NCBI RefSeq assembly: GCF_040957575.1
Contig: NZ_CP162601.1
Span: 1,240,001 to 1,304,000, forward strand
Length of the DNA: 64,000 bases
Direction: 5' to 3'
Origin: Vibrio sp. HB236076
Lineage (GTDB): Bacteria > Pseudomonadota > Gammaproteobacteria > Enterobacterales > Vibrionaceae
In this document: positions 34,756 to 45,290 of the stretch, piece after piece
How positions within the stretch are numbered: the first letter of the stretch is position 1
Layout of the letters: each line of letters begins with the position of its first letter
The notes under the pieces: model-generated
Seen by the model: the letters and a program-made list of their open reading frames with translations, nothing else
Databases searched by the model: none
Told to the model about the DNA's origin: nothing
Position numbers and translations under genes: made by a program

Positions 34756-36987
34756 ATGACATATGTTCACACTCAAAGAGTGACGATGTCTTTTTTAGCG
34801 GTGGTGTTAACAGGCAGTTATTGGCCTATTATGCCACCGTTGTCATCCATCGTGTTGCTAGCAATGGCGCTGATTTATTTTAGAAATTCAAAAGGATTTC
34901 GTTACGTACTCGGCATTGTTCTTGGACTCTTGGTGGTTTTAATTCACGGTAATCAACAGGTGAGTCAAAGTCAGTTACTTTCTGGTATTGAAGAGAATAG
35001 TATCATAACTGCAGAGATTGACAGCTTTTTTACACCCACCAATTATGGATTTAAGGGCAATATTCGCATTTTATCTATCGATGGTGTGGTTTTACCTTGG
35101 TGGCATCGTGCAAAAGTGCGTTTATTGAGCCCCACACAGTGGCGTGAAGGGGAGACGGCCAAGGGGCGTATAGGATTAAAGCCTATTTTAGGTCAGTATA
35201 ATCAAGCGGGCCCAGATACTGAACGTGTGGCCTTTAGCCATCAAATACTGGCCAAAGCCACTGACCTTGATCTTAAGTTACAAAAGCCAGCCTCACATTG
35301 GCGTACGCGTTGGCGTCAAGCGATTGAAGTACAGATAAACACATTACCGAGCAGGGCGATTTTGGCGGCATTGAGTATTGGTGAGCGAGGGGCATTGTCT
35401 GATCAGCAATGGGGTTTACTGCAGAGCAGCGGCTTGGCGCATTTGTTGTCGGTATCTGGTTTGCATATCGGTCTGGTTTTTTGGCTTGCAATGACATTCG
35501 CTAGACGAACACTGACCTCGTTTGGAATGACGTTATTAATGCCCTACGTCTTTGGTCTTGTTATCGCGGGGCTTTATGGCTATTTAACCGGCTTTAGTAT
35601 CCCCACGTTACGCGCCTTGATGATGTGTTTCGTGGCTGTGTGTTTTTTAATTACTCGCCGAGCTTTTTCGCTTTGGTACGCCCAATGGCTAGCGTTCATT
35701 TGGAGCTTATCGTTGGCCCCTTTTTCATTGTTGAGCGCCAGTTTTTGGTTGTCTTTTATTGCGGTATTTTGCATTGGTGTCACCTTAATATCACAACCAC
35801 AACACTATGGCAGGAATTGGATTCGAGCGGTTTATACCCACCTTAGTGTGAGCGCCTTTTTTGTCGCTATGACCGGTTGGTTTTTTGCTGGCGTGAGTTG
35901 GTCTAGTCCGCTGTATAATTTTATTTTCGTCCCTTATGTGTCGTTTTTGGTGATGCCATTGGTGCTATTGGCGGTGTTTATAACTCCTTGGTTGCCTAGT
36001 CTCACGAAGGGTATTTGGTGGTTGTGTAATGGATTATTAGAACCCATGCAGTATGCGATGGCTTGGTCGCCAAGCTCCTGGTTGCCGATTTATCCTTCAA
36101 CCGTATTGCTCTTAGTCATCGCCGCCTTCGTGTTTAATTTTCGCCAATGGATGACGTGGCGGTTAGCGTTACTGGTATTTTTGGGCTTTGTATTGCCCTG
36201 GCCACAAAGTAATCAAAGACAAAGCGTGCACTTTTTTGATGTTGGCCATGGATTGAGTGTGGTGTTTCGAGACCGTGAACAAGGTGTTATTTATGACACT
36301 GGTCCGGGGAATGACAATTGGAGCCAAGCCAGCAGTGTCTTGACACCTTGGTTTTATCAACAAGGCTTGCGTGAGATCAGTGCACTGTTTATTAGCCATG
36401 GCGATAATGACCACGCAGGAGGGGTATCTCATATTAAAAAACACTGGTCACCCAAATATATTTTTGCTAGCCAATACGGAGCAAATTATCGCTTGTGCCG
36501 GCAAGGGCAGCGCTGGCAGTGGAATGAGTGGCAATTTGACATAGTGTGGCCACCTAAAATCGTGCGTCGTGCCTACAATCCTCACTCTTGTGTCGTGAAA
36601 GCCACTCATAAAAGTGGCTGGCGGATATTATTGACTGGAGACATGACGGCAACGGCGGAATACCTTGTGCAAAGAACGGAGATTGATTTGCACAGTCATG
36701 TCATCAGTGTTCCTCATCACGGCAGCAAGACCTCCTCGACGGTTGCCTTCATTGAAGCGGTTGATCCAGAGTGGGCGATTGTGTCTGCGTCTCCTTACCG
36801 GCGTTGGAACTTGCCTGCCATCGAGGTACAGCAGCGTTACCAAGAGCGCGGAATTGGCTGGCTTGAAACCGCAAAGCTCGGTCAAGTCAGTTGGTATTAT
36901 GATGGGGATAAGTGGTCATGGAATGCACAACGACAACGGATTCTTACCCCGTGGTATAGGCAGATGATGCGCGAAGAGATAGAATAG
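34756..36987 (+). CDS. comEC: DNA-uptake channel ComEC/Rec2
   Basis: The inner-membrane channel that carries single-stranded DNA into the cytoplasm during natural transformation, about 743 residues. Order: N-terminal helices and OB-like domain (about 65-170), the competence domain with SGLAHLLSVSGLHIG near 225-240 and many helices, then a metallo-beta-lactamase-like domain from about 490 (FFDVGHGLSVVF, SHGDNDHAGG, VISVPHHGSKTSST). The start may be ATG 34786, which has a better AGAG site; the listed ATG follows AAGG too closely. Next to msbA as in other Vibrio. Confidence 0.92.
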   Translation: MTYVHTQRVTMSFLAVVLTGSYWPIMPPLSSIVLLAMALIYFRNSKGFRYVLGIVLGLLVVLIHGNQQVSQSQLLSGIEENSIITAEIDSFFTPTNYGFKGNIRILSIDGVVLPWWHRAKVRLLSPTQWREGETAKGRIGLKPILGQYNQAGPDTERVAFSHQILAKATDLDLKLQKPASHWRTRWRQAIEVQINTLPSRAILAALSIGERGALSDQQWGLLQSSGLAHLLSVSGLHIGLVFWLAMTFARRTLTSFGMTLLMPYVFGLVIAGLYGYLTGFSIPTLRALMMCFVAVCFLITRRAFSLWYAQWLAFIWSLSLAPFSLLSASFWLSFIAVFCIGVTLISQPQHYGRNWIRAVYTHLSVSAFFVAMTGWFFAGVSWSSPLYNFIFVPYVSFLVMPLVLLAVFITPWLPSLTKGIWWLCNGLLEPMQYAMAWSPSSWLPIYPSTVLLLVIAAFVFNFRQWMTWRLALLVFLGFVLPWPQSNQRQSVHFFDVGHGLSVVFRDREQGVIYDTGPGNDNWSQASSVLTPWFYQQGLREISALFISHGDNDHAGGVSHIKKHWSPKYIFASQYGANYRLCRQGQRWQWNEWQFDIVWPPKIVRRAYNPHSCVVKATHKSGWRILLTGDMTATAEYLVQRTEIDLHSHVISVPHHGSKTSSTVAFIEAVDPEWAIVSASPYRRWNLPAIEVQQRYQERGIGWLETAKLGQVSWYYDGDKWSWNAQRQRILTPWYRQMMREEIE

Positions 36988-37017
36988 CAGCTTACTTTTA
37001 CTCGACAGCGAAATTTT

Positions 37018-38775
37018 ATGTCACAAGAATACGATGAATCGACCTGGCAGACGTTTAAACGTCTATGGAAATACATTCGCCTTTACAAGTCCGGTCTGGC
37101 TGTAGCTGTGGTCGCATTAATTATTAATGCCACGGCAGATACCTATATGATTTCTCTATTAAAGCCTTTACTTGATGAAGGTTTTGGCAACGCGGAGTCA
37201 AATTTTTTAAGAACACTGCCATTTATTATCTTTGCGATGATGATTATTCGTGGCACCAGTGGCTTTATTTCGACTTATTGCTTGAGTTGGGTATCGGGTA
37301 ATGTCGTGATGCAAATTCGGCGCATGGTGTTCAACCACTTCATGCAAATGCCGGTGTCTTATTTTGACCGTGAAAAAACCGGTACTTTATTGTCGCGTAT
37401 TACTTATGACTCTGAACAAGTTTCCGCTGCCACCAGTCGTGCCTTGGTCAGTATTGTCCGTGAAGGGGCAAGTATTATTGGCCTATTGGCGCTGATGTTT
37501 TACAACAGCTGGCAGTTGTCTTTGGTACTTATCGTGGTTGCCCCTGTCGTTGCTTGGGCGATCAGTGTGGTCTCTAAGCGCTTTAGAAAAGTCTCAAAAA
37601 ATATGCAGTCGGCGATGGGCGTGGTGACCACCTCTGCAGAGCAAATGCTCAAAGGGCACAAAGAAGTCCTGACTTATGGCGGTCAAGATGTTGAGCGAGA
37701 GCGTTTTGAAAAAGTGAGCAATCGCATGCGTCAACAAAGCATGAAATTGGTCACCGCTCAGGCGGCAGCCAACCCGATTATTCAAATTATTGCTTCAGTT
37801 GCGATCTTTGCTATTTTGTATTTGGCCAGTATCGAGTCTATTAAACAAGAGCTATCAGCAGGGACTTTTACGGTCATTTTCTCAGCCATGTTCGGGTTGA
37901 TGAGACCACTCAAAGCATTGACTAACGTGACCTCGCAATTCCAACGCGGTATGGCAGCGAGTCAAACCCTGTTTTCACTCATCGACTTAGAGCCAGAGCT
38001 TAATCACGGTACGTATCGCAGTGACAAAGTCCAAGGCGATGTCAGTGTGCGCAATGTGACCTTTTCTTACCAAGAATCAAGCCACAAAGCTTTAGATGAA
38101 ATCAGTTTTGATATTCCTCCAGGAAAAACGGTGGCGTTGGTGGGGCGTTCTGGATCGGGCAAAAGTACCATTGCCAGTTTGCTCACCCGTTTTTATGAAA
38201 TTAACGAGGGCACGATTACACTCGATGGCCGCGACATTCGCGATTACGATCTGAAAAATTTGCGCACCCATTTCGGTTTGGTGTCGCAACATGTGCATCT
38301 TTTTAACGATACGATAGCCAATAATATTGCTTATGCTGCCAATGAGCGTTATTCACGTGAACAGATCGTGAAAGCGGCAAAGTTGGCTTATGCACATGAT
38401 TTTATTGAGGGGCTTGAGAATGGCTACGACACCGAAATTGGCGAAAATGGCGCCAGTTTGTCAGGTGGACAACGACAGCGCATTGCGATAGCTCGTGCGT
38501 TGTTGCGAGATGCGCCGGTGCTGATTTTGGATGAGGCCACCTCTGCATTAGACACAGAATCTGAAAAAGCAATTCAATCTGCGCTTGATGAACTGCAGCG
38601 CGATAAAACCGTGTTGGTGATTGCTCACCGTTTATCAACGATTGAAAAAGCAGATCAAATCTTAGTGGTCGACGATGGCAAGATTGTTGAACGCGGAACC
38701 CACGAAGCATTATTAGACGCCGATGGGGCTTATGCGCAATTGCATCGCATTCAATTTGGTGGAGACGAAGTGTGA
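37018..38775 (+). CDS. msbA: Lipid A flippase MsbA
   Basis: An ABC exporter half-transporter (585 residues) that flips lipid A-core across the inner membrane. Six helices in the first 320 residues, then the nucleotide-binding domain with [37 protein letters not shown] and AHRLST. The stop overlaps the GTG of lpxK (GTGA), so coupling is likely. Length equals E. coli MsbA within a few residues. Confidence 0.95.
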   Translation: MSQEYDESTWQTFKRLWKYIRLYKSGLAVAVVALIINATADTYMISLLKPLLDEGFGNAESNFLRTLPFIIFAMMIIRGTSGFISTYCLSWVSGNVVMQIRRMVFNHFMQMPVSYFDREKTGTLLSRITYDSEQVSAATSRALVSIVREGASIIGLLALMFYNSWQLSLVLIVVAPVVAWAISVVSKRFRKVSKNMQSAMGVVTTSAEQMLKGHKEVLTYGGQDVERERFEKVSNRMRQQSMKLVTAQAAANPIIQIIASVAIFAILYLASIESIKQELSAGTFTVIFSAMFGLMRPLKALTNVTSQFQRGMAASQTLFSLIDLEPELNHGTYRSDKVQGDVSVRNVTFSYQESSHKALDEISFDIPPGKTVALVGRSGSGKSTIASLLTRFYEINEGTITLDGRDIRDYDLKNLRTHFGLVSQHVHLFNDTIANNIAYAANERYSREQIVKAAKLAYAHDFIEGLENGYDTEIGENGASLSGGQRQRIAIARALLRDAPVLILDEATSALDTESEKAIQSALDELQRDKTVLVIAHRLSTIEKADQILVVDDGKIVERGTHEALLDADGAYAQLHRIQFGGDEV

Positions 38776-39776
38776 TCGAGCGATTGTGGTTTGGTCAAAC
38801 TCTGTTGAGTAAACTGTGGGCATGGGCGATGTTTCCCCTCAGTCAGGTATTTGGTTTGGTCAGTCGACGTCGTCGTCAATCTTACCAATCGGGGAAAAAA
38901 ACGCCATATCGCCCACCGGTACCCATTGTTGTCGTAGGCAACATCACCGCGGGGGGCAATGGCAAAACCCCGGTCGTGATAGCATTAGTCGAGGCATTGC
39001 AACAGCAAGGGTTTTGCGTCGGGGTGGTATCTCGCGGGTATGGTGGCAAGTCAACGTCATACCCTTTGCTGGTGCAAAAGAGTACTTCGAGCTTGGAATG
39101 TGGTGACGAGCCTAAATTGATCCACGAACGAACCAAAGCACATGTCGCTGTGGCGCCCAAACGCGCTGAAGCCGTTAAGGCCTTGTTACCACTTGGTGTT
39201 CAAGTGATCATCACGGATGACGGATTACAGCATTACGCGTTAGCAAGAGACATTGAGTTGATTGTCGTTGATGGCCAGCGCCGTTTTGGCAATGGCTTGT
39301 TGATTCCGGCAGGGCCGATGCGAGAATCGCTATCTCGATTAGATGACGTTGACTTTGTTATTGCGAATGGCGCGGCTGAGCATGGTGAATTAGCGATGAC
39401 GCTAGAGCCAGGGAAAGCGGTAAACTTGGTGACGGGTGAGCAAAAACCGGTAGATGAGTTACCACCTTTGTGCGCTTTTGCCGGTATCGGTCATCCGCCA
39501 CGCTTTTTCAGTACCTTGCGCGAACAAGGGGCGAAACTCGTGGCGAGTCATGGCTTTGCTGACCATAAAGCGTACACAGAACAAGATATTATTGCGCTAG
39601 AAAACGACGCCAGCACGTTGATAATGACAGAAAAAGACGCGGTTAAGTGCCTGTCCTTTGCGCGTGAGAATTGGTGGTATTTACCGGTAACCGCGCGTTT
39701 TTGTGCGTCTGACCACCAAAAAGTTATGTTAAAAATACAAGAGGTTATTAAGGAATATGGACCACCGCTTACTTGA
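38772..39776 (+). CDS. lpxK: Tetraacyldisaccharide 4'-kinase LpxK
   Basis: Membrane-bound kinase (334 residues) that adds the 4'-phosphate to lipid A. The N-terminal amphipathic helix ([19 protein letters not shown]) and Walker-type loop [12 protein letters not shown] (about 55-66) are clear, as are ISRGYGG-like VSRGYGGK and [12 protein letters not shown] start inside the msbA stop. It overlaps ycaR by 20 bases. Confidence 0.95.
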   Translation: MIERLWFGQTLLSKLWAWAMFPLSQVFGLVSRRRRQSYQSGKKTPYRPPVPIVVVGNITAGGNGKTPVVIALVEALQQQGFCVGVVSRGYGGKSTSYPLLVQKSTSSLECGDEPKLIHERTKAHVAVAPKRAEAVKALLPLGVQVIITDDGLQHYALARDIELIVVDGQRRFGNGLLIPAGPMRESLSRLDDVDFVIANGAAEHGELAMTLEPGKAVNLVTGEQKPVDELPPLCAFAGIGHPPRFFSTLREQGAKLVASHGFADHKAYTEQDIIALENDASTLIMTEKDAVKCLSFARENWWYLPVTARFCASDHQKVMLKIQEVIKEYGPPLT

Positions 39777-39933
39777 AATTGTCGCTTGCCCTATTTGCAA
39801 AGGCAAACTGGTTTACGACAAAGAACAACAAGAGCTCATCTGTCGATTCGACCGATTGGCATACCCGATCAAAGAAGGGATCCCCGTTCTGCTTGAGAAC
39901 GAAGCCCGCCACATTTCTATGGAGGAGGTGTAA
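39757..39933 (+). CDS. ycaR: YcaR/Trm112-like small zinc-ribbon-type protein
   Basis: A 58-residue protein starting [18 protein letters not shown], with the Trm112/YcaR fold pattern and ACPICKG pair plus a single later Cys (LICRFD). The C-terminus reads [11 protein letters not shown]. It starts inside lpxK after AAGGAA and its stop overlaps the kdsB ATG (TAATG). The same lpxK-ycaR-kdsB order occurs in E. coli. Function not established. Confidence 0.9.
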   Translation: MDHRLLEIVACPICKGKLVYDKEQQELICRFDRLAYPIKEGIPVLLENEARHISMEEV

Positions 39934-40697
39934 TGCCCTTTACGGTCATCATACCCGCTCGCTATGACTCAAGCCGTTTACCGGGAAAACCATTAGCTGA
40001 TATCGCTGGAAAACCAATGGTGCAGTGGGTTTACCAACAAGCCCAACAAGCAGGCGCTGAACGCGTCATTGTTGCTACCGATGATGAGCGAGTAGCGCAC
40101 GTGGTTACTGCGTTTGGCGGTGAGGTGTGCATGACCTCTCGTCAACATGAATCAGGGACAGAACGATTGGCAGAAGTTATTGACACACTCGGCATTAAAG
40201 ATGACCACATTATTGTCAATGTACAGGGGGATGAGCCTTTGATCCCACCACAAATCATTGCTCAGGTTGCCGATAATTTAGCCTCTAGTCAAGCCCCTAT
40301 GGCCACCTTGGCGGTTGAAATTCAAGACCCCGAGGATATTTTCAATCCAAATGCCGTAAAAGTGGTGGCCAATCGAGACAAACTGGCGTTGTATTTTAGC
40401 CGCGCCAGTATTCCTTGGGATAGAGATAATTTCGCACAAACACCCCCTTTGATTGAGCAGCCGTTAATGCGCCACATTGGCATCTATGCTTATCGTGCTG
40501 GATTTGTGAATACTTACATCAACTGGCAGCCCAGCCCACTAGAAAAAATTGAAAAACTCGAACAGTTACGGGTGCTGTGGTATGGAGAGTCGATTCACGT
40601 CGATGTGGCGAGAGTGGCTCCGCCGGCCGGAGTGGATACACACGAGGACTTGGAAAAAGTCAGAGCGATTGTTTCTGCTCCTGGCTTCAACATCTAA
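39933..40697 (+). CDS. kdsB: CMP-KDO synthetase KdsB
   Basis: Activates 3-deoxy-manno-octulosonate with CTP for LPS core synthesis. A cytosolic enzyme of 254 residues. [16 protein letters not shown] at the start is the nucleotide site; [26 protein letters not shown] and [11 protein letters not shown] are family marks. GGAGGAGG ribosome site lies in ycaR. Last gene of the msbA-lpxK-ycaR-kdsB operon. Confidence 0.96.
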   Translation: MPFTVIIPARYDSSRLPGKPLADIAGKPMVQWVYQQAQQAGAERVIVATDDERVAHVVTAFGGEVCMTSRQHESGTERLAEVIDTLGIKDDHIIVNVQGDEPLIPPQIIAQVADNLASSQAPMATLAVEIQDPEDIFNPNAVKVVANRDKLALYFSRASIPWDRDNFAQTPPLIEQPLMRHIGIYAYRAGFVNTYINWQPSPLEKIEKLEQLRVLWYGESIHVDVARVAPPAGVDTHEDLEKVRAIVSAPGFNI

Positions 40698-41006
40698 TAC
40701 CATAATGGTTTGACCAAATGGTTCATCGGGCTCGATAACAGTGTTTAAACATCACGACTTATCTTCTTTTGATAAGAAACGGTTGCTTAGACTTGTTTGC
40801 GAGCCTTTTTCGTGTTGCCATTACATGCGTATTTCATTCCAATCTAACTAGATATCTGGTCACCCTAGCGGGTTAGAAACTCGATAACGTCGTCAAGAAA
40901 ATAACGTGTAGAATAATGACTCACGGTATTTTCTTGCTTTGTTCTTATGCTTTTTTTCTACGCTATCATTGCTCACATACTGAATCTGATTGGAATAATC
41001 AGGTGG
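40698..41006. other. 309-bp convergent gap after kdsB
   Basis: No gene, RNA or clear terminator is seen between kdsB and the convergent esterase gene. A weak dyad around CCCTAGCGGG near 40863 has no T-run. Confidence 0.4.
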
Positions 41007-42377
41007 TCAGGACAGATTAAAGCGATAGGGTTTTAATACATCGACGAGCCCTGCTATTAAACATTCTCGCCAACACAGCCATTCATGGCCGCCGAGGTAT
41101 TGGCGATAATGGCTTCGGACCCCTTTCGCCAGTAAGGCCGCATGCACAGTCTGAGTGAGTGCGGGCATATTCCCTTCTAAGCTTCCAATATCGAGATGAC
41201 AGAGTAACGAACTGGGGAGTGAGTACTTCTCGATTTGCTCTACCAGGTAATGTTTTGAGTTAATTTGACTTCCTTGTTGATGAACTTGTTTTCGGTCTGG
41301 CCACCAAAATGATCCCGATTGAGATAACACGGCAACGACCTTGTCAGGATACAGAAGAGCGGCGTACAGACTGCTCAAGCCACCAAAGCTCTGGCCTGCA
41401 GTAATGAAGGGTTGATTGATAAGTTCACACTGATAATAGCGCTCTAACTCGGGCAGTAACTCATCAAAAATAGCATGCCAATAATGCTCATTACAGGGTA
41501 AATCACGGCTGCGATGATAAGTATCGATACTGTCTATCAGCACATAGTGAGCAGGAGCAAGTTCACCGCGGCCAGTCAAGTCATCGATCACCGCCCAAAT
41601 CGGCATTTCCTCGGCCCAAAAGTGACCGTCTTGTAATAGGACAATCGGCATCGTTGCCGTGGAAGTCACTGCTGGGGTATAAAACCAAACCCTTCGCTGA
41701 TTGTTTAAGCGTTTGCAGTGCCATAAATAGGGTTCAATGGCAGGTGATTGGCTAATCGCATCGACATTGCTATCCAGAGCTTGCCAATAAAGCTGTACAG
41801 GTGCGCAAGGCATTGCCAGTGGTGAACGTTTTTGTCCCCAAGGGCAGGCAGATAAACTCGAGTGATTAAAGTTGTCGGCGTGTGGATCAGAAAACACCTG
41901 CTTAAGCCAAGGCATGAGTTGGGTAAGATCATTTGAGGTTGGTTTTTCTCTTGTCTGCTGTTGCGGATAAAAGGTATAACTGCCAAGCCATTTTGGTGGG
42001 ATCACACAGTGGAAATAAGCAAGATCACAGTCGCGAATAAAGATAAATTGGTCGAGGTCGACTTTATGATGATCAGTAATGCCGTTTACCTGGATATAAA
42101 TTTCACTGAGCTGTGGGCCAAAATGACTTAATTTAACGATAAAGAAGACGTCGTAATCACCATCATTGCGTTCAAATAATAAAGGCGTCCCTTTGTCTTT
42201 GACAGATTGCCACCAAGACATCGAACCAATATCGAGGTGAGTGAAAGATTTATCGTGGTCAACCTGGGTGGCACGAATAAAAAACGGTTGCTCAGCAGGG
42301 CGTTGTCGATAGGTCATAAAAAAGTAGAGGCTGAAAATATCAACCTCTACTATAGCGGTAAATGTTGCAAGAGGCAT
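41007..42377 (-). CDS. Enterochelin-esterase-like hydrolase (Fes family)
   Basis: A protein of 436-456 residues with Fes-like layout: an N-terminal beta domain (about 20-230, with GSMSWWQSVKDKGTP and FERNDGDYDVFFIVKL) and a C-terminal alpha/beta hydrolase. The nucleophile elbow is GQSFGG and the catalytic His is in GGHEWLCWR. Fes enzymes cut iron-loaded enterobactin in the cytoplasm. No siderophore genes are nearby. ATG 42377 is listed; the family start may be ATG 42317, but that codon directly follows a terminator-like T-run without a ribosome site. Confidence 0.7.
   Translation of the reverse strand: MPLATFTAIVEVDIFSLYFFMTYRQRPAEQPFFIRATQVDHDKSFTHLDIGSMSWWQSVKDKGTPLLFERNDGDYDVFFIVKLSHFGPQLSEIYIQVNGITDHHKVDLDQFIFIRDCDLAYFHCVIPPKWLGSYTFYPQQQTREKPTSNDLTQLMPWLKQVFSDPHADNFNHSSLSACPWGQKRSPLAMPCAPVQLYWQALDSNVDAISQSPAIEPYLWHCKRLNNQRRVWFYTPAVTSTATMPIVLLQDGHFWAEEMPIWAVIDDLTGRGELAPAHYVLIDSIDTYHRSRDLPCNEHYWHAIFDELLPELERYYQCELINQPFITAGQSFGGLSSLYAALLYPDKVVAVLSQSGSFWWPDRKQVHQQGSQINSKHYLVEQIEKYSLPSSLLCHLDIGSLEGNMPALTQTVHAALLAKGVRSHYRQYLGGHEWLCWRECLIAGLVDVLKPYRFNLS
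42318..42351 (-). terminator. Terminator of ycgB placed in the leader of the Fes-like gene
   Basis: AGTAGAGGCTG (42323-42333) pairs with CAACCTCTACT (42341-42351) with one mismatch, 7-nt loop; on the minus strand six U follow directly, ending at the in-frame ATG 42317. It lies 54 bases past the ycgB stop. Confidence 0.65.
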
Positions 42378-42404
42378 ACTTTATCGTTGCCAAAAGACGG
42401 GGAA

Positions 42405-43934
42405 TTAAGGCTCTCCAGACTCTTGCTTACTGGGGCATACCCCTAACAGTTCTCGCTTGCCGTTGTCTTTGACTTCTTCTAACCGAACTTCAAAACCCCA
42501 TAATCGATGCAGGTGTTTGAGCACCTCGCGATGACTGCCATCGAGTGGAATGCGATTGTGTGGCACGTACTGTAAGGTTAGAGAGCGGTCACCACGCACA
42601 TCGACATTATAGACTTGAATATTGGGTTCTAGATTGCTCAAGTTATACTGGGCAGAAAGGGCCTCGCGTATTTTTTTATAACCGTTATCATCATGAATCG
42701 CATTGATTTCAATATACTTTTGTTGATCGTCATCGTAAATTGAAAACAGCTTAAAATCACGGATGACTTTAGGCGATAGGTACTGACTAATAAAACTTTC
42801 ATCCTTAAAATTATGCATCGCGAAGTGCAGAGTCTCTAACCAGTCTTGGCCCACCAACTCTGGGAACCATTCTTTATCCTCGGCGGTAGGGTTTTCACAG
42901 ATGCGTTTAATGTCCTGGAACATAGCAAAGCCCAATGCATAGGGATTAATACCACTAAAATAGGGGCTGTTATAAGCCGGCTGGGCGACGACGCTGGTGT
43001 GGCTGTGTAAGAACTCCAAAATAAAGCGCTCACTGACCGTCCCCTCATCGTACATGTGATTGAGTATGGTGTAATGCCAAAAGGTTGCCCAACCTTCATT
43101 CATGACTTGTGTTTGCTTTTGGGGATAAAAATACTGGCTAACTTTGCGGACAATCCTGACAATTTCCCGTTGCCAGGGCTCGAGCAAAGGGGCATGTTTC
43201 TCAATAAAATATAGTATGTTCTCCTGAGGCTCACTGGGGAAGCGCGGCTGACTCTGTTGCAGGTTTTCTTTTTGCTCGGGTAGGGTACGCCACAACTCGT
43301 TCACCTGGGACTGCAAATAGGCTTCCCGCTCTTCTTGACGGGCTTTTTCTTCAGTAATGGATATTTTTTCTGGTCTTTTATAACGATCAACACCAAAGTT
43401 CATCAGAGCATGGCAAGAGTCTAGCGTTTTCTCAACGTCGGCTAATCCATATTTTTCTTCACAATCGGCAATGTACTTTTTAGCAAACAACAAGTAATCG
43501 ATAATCGAACTGGCGTCTGTCCAAGTTTGAAATAGATAATTCCCTTTGAAAAAAGAGTTGTGGCCATAGCAAGCGTGGGCGATCACCAGCGCTTGCATGG
43601 TCACGGTGTTTTCTTCCATTAAATAAGCAATGCAGGGATCGGAGTTGATGACAATTTCGTAGGCCAATCCCATTTGGCCATGCTTGTAATTTTGTTCAGT
43701 TTGAATGAATTTTTTACCAAATGACCAATGATTGTAATTGATGGGCATGCCAATACTCGAGTAAGCATCCATCATTTGCTCAGACGTGATCAACTCAATT
43801 TGATTTGGGTAAGTGTCCAGCCGGTAGTGCTCGGCGACGCGTTTGATTTCTTTGTGATAACGCTCAAGCAGCTCAAAGGTCCAATCTGGCCCATCGGGTA
43901 GCCGTGTTTTGGTCTCTTTTTCTAGTGTACTCAT
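42405..43934 (-). CDS. ycgB: SpoVR-family protein YcgB
   Basis: About 509 residues, equal to E. coli YcgB, of the SpoVR family (function not firmly known, linked to stress survival). Characteristic are DWTFELLERYHKEIKRVAEH, HACYGHNSFFKGNYLF and MNEGWATFWHYTILN. ATG 43934 follows AAGGAGA-type sequence (GGAGAAGG) and gives the usual N-terminus; the reading from 44009 adds 25 residues inside yeaH. It starts 16 bases after yeaH, so they form one operon. Confidence 0.93.
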   Translation of the reverse strand: MSTLEKETKTRLPDGPDWTFELLERYHKEIKRVAEHYRLDTYPNQIELITSEQMMDAYSSIGMPINYNHWSFGKKFIQTEQNYKHGQMGLAYEIVINSDPCIAYLMEENTVTMQALVIAHACYGHNSFFKGNYLFQTWTDASSIIDYLLFAKKYIADCEEKYGLADVEKTLDSCHALMNFGVDRYKRPEKISITEEKARQEEREAYLQSQVNELWRTLPEQKENLQQSQPRFPSEPQENILYFIEKHAPLLEPWQREIVRIVRKVSQYFYPQKQTQVMNEGWATFWHYTILNHMYDEGTVSERFILEFLHSHTSVVAQPAYNSPYFSGINPYALGFAMFQDIKRICENPTAEDKEWFPELVGQDWLETLHFAMHNFKDESFISQYLSPKVIRDFKLFSIYDDDQQKYIEINAIHDDNGYKKIREALSAQYNLSNLEPNIQVYNVDVRGDRSLTLQYVPHNRIPLDGSHREVLKHLHRLWGFEVRLEEVKDNGKRELLGVCPSKQESGEP

Positions 43935-43950
43935 TGACCTTCTCCTCTCA

Positions 43951-45225
43951 CTAGCCGAGTTCTTTTTGGAACAAATCGCGAAAGACTGGGAAGATATCTT
44001 CGACATCACGAATGTTTTTCATGGCGAAATTATCAAACTGGTCCTGCAGTTTTTCATACTCGTGCCACAGAGTTTGGTGATTGCGGCGAGTGATTTCGAT
44101 GTAAGAATAATATTGGCAAGCGGGCAGCAGGTTTTTTACCATCAGTTCGCGACAGTTGGGTGAATCATCAGCCCAGTTATCACCATCAGAGGCTTGTGCT
44201 GCATAGATATTCCATTGCTCGAGTGGGTAGCGTTTTTTGACAATTTCGTCCATCAGTTTTAACGCACTCGATACGATGGTCCCTCCCGTTTCTTGTGAGT
44301 AGAAAAACTCGTGTTCATCCACTTCCTTGGCTTGGGTATGATGACGAATAAAGACGACCTCGACATTTTCATACGTCCGTTTTAAAAATAAATACAGTAA
44401 AACGTAAAATCGCTTGGCAATGTCTTTAGTGGCTTGGTCCATCGAGCCAGACACATCCATTAAACAAAACATCACTGCTTGAGAAGAGGGAATGGGTTTT
44501 TTCTCGTAGTTTTTAAAGCGCAAATCAAAGGTGTCGATGAAAGGCACGCGTTCGATTTTTTGCCGTAACTCGGCGATTTCGTCTCGCAGCTTTTGCTCTT
44601 CAATGGGTTTGGCCGGCTCTTCATACGCCAGGCGTTCTAAGGTCTCTTCCATTTCTTTGAGTAAGCGTTTTTTGCCGGCATTCATGGCCGTTCTACGAGC
44701 CAATGACTGTTGTAATGAACGGACAATGGCAATATTGGAAGGCATACCCGCACTTTGATAACCTGCGCGATGGGTTTTGTACTCAACAATTTTATTGATT
44801 TGTGTTTTGTCTAAATTAGGCAGTTCTAAATCTTCAAATAGAATGTCTAGGTATTCGTCTTTTGATATTTGAAAGACAAACTCATCCTGACCTTCGCCAT
44901 CTTGGCTTGCATCGCCTTCGCCAGACCCAGAACCCTGCCCGCCACCAGAAGGGGGTCTTTCGACCTGATCGCCAGTGATAAACTGATCATTGCCGGGGTG
45001 TACGCGTTGTCTGACACCGCCTTGTCCTTGGTGAAATATGGGCTCTTTGATGTCTTTACTTGGAATCGAAACGTCTTCTCCGGTTTCCGTATTAGTAATA
45101 GAGCGGCGATTGACGGCATCAGCCACTGATTCCTTGATTTGTTCCTTGTGACGGCGCAAAAAACGTTGGCGGTTGACCGCACTTTTATTTTTGCCGTTCA
45201 GACGTCTATCGATAAACTGGGCCAT
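43951..45225 (-). CDS. yeaH: YeaH (DUF444), von Willebrand-like protein
   Basis: A 424-residue protein of the DUF444 family, partner of YeaG kinase in the stress and nitrogen-starvation response. N-terminal basic helix ([19 protein letters not shown]), a low-complexity Gly/Ser region (about 90-110), and a C-terminal domain with a MIDAS-type site DVSGSMD near 270. It lies between yeaG and ycgB. The role is known only in outline. Confidence 0.93.
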   Translation of the reverse strand: MAQFIDRRLNGKNKSAVNRQRFLRRHKEQIKESVADAVNRRSITNTETGEDVSIPSKDIKEPIFHQGQGGVRQRVHPGNDQFITGDQVERPPSGGGQGSGSGEGDASQDGEGQDEFVFQISKDEYLDILFEDLELPNLDKTQINKIVEYKTHRAGYQSAGMPSNIAIVRSLQQSLARRTAMNAGKKRLLKEMEETLERLAYEEPAKPIEEQKLRDEIAELRQKIERVPFIDTFDLRFKNYEKKPIPSSQAVMFCLMDVSGSMDQATKDIAKRFYVLLYLFLKRTYENVEVVFIRHHTQAKEVDEHEFFYSQETGGTIVSSALKLMDEIVKKRYPLEQWNIYAAQASDGDNWADDSPNCRELMVKNLLPACQYYSYIEITRRNHQTLWHEYEKLQDQFDNFAMKNIRDVEDIFPVFRDLFQKELG

Positions 45226-45290
45226 TGAATTTCCCCTTTTTTCAATAACGTGTCGCTAAGGGTGAGGAAAACCCTCACCCAAGTCTTCTG

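Noticed and set aside
39773..39967. 64-codon frame overlapping lpxK and kdsB
   Set aside because: It is a shifted reading of ycaR, which has the conserved [16 protein letters not shown] start and coupled stop.
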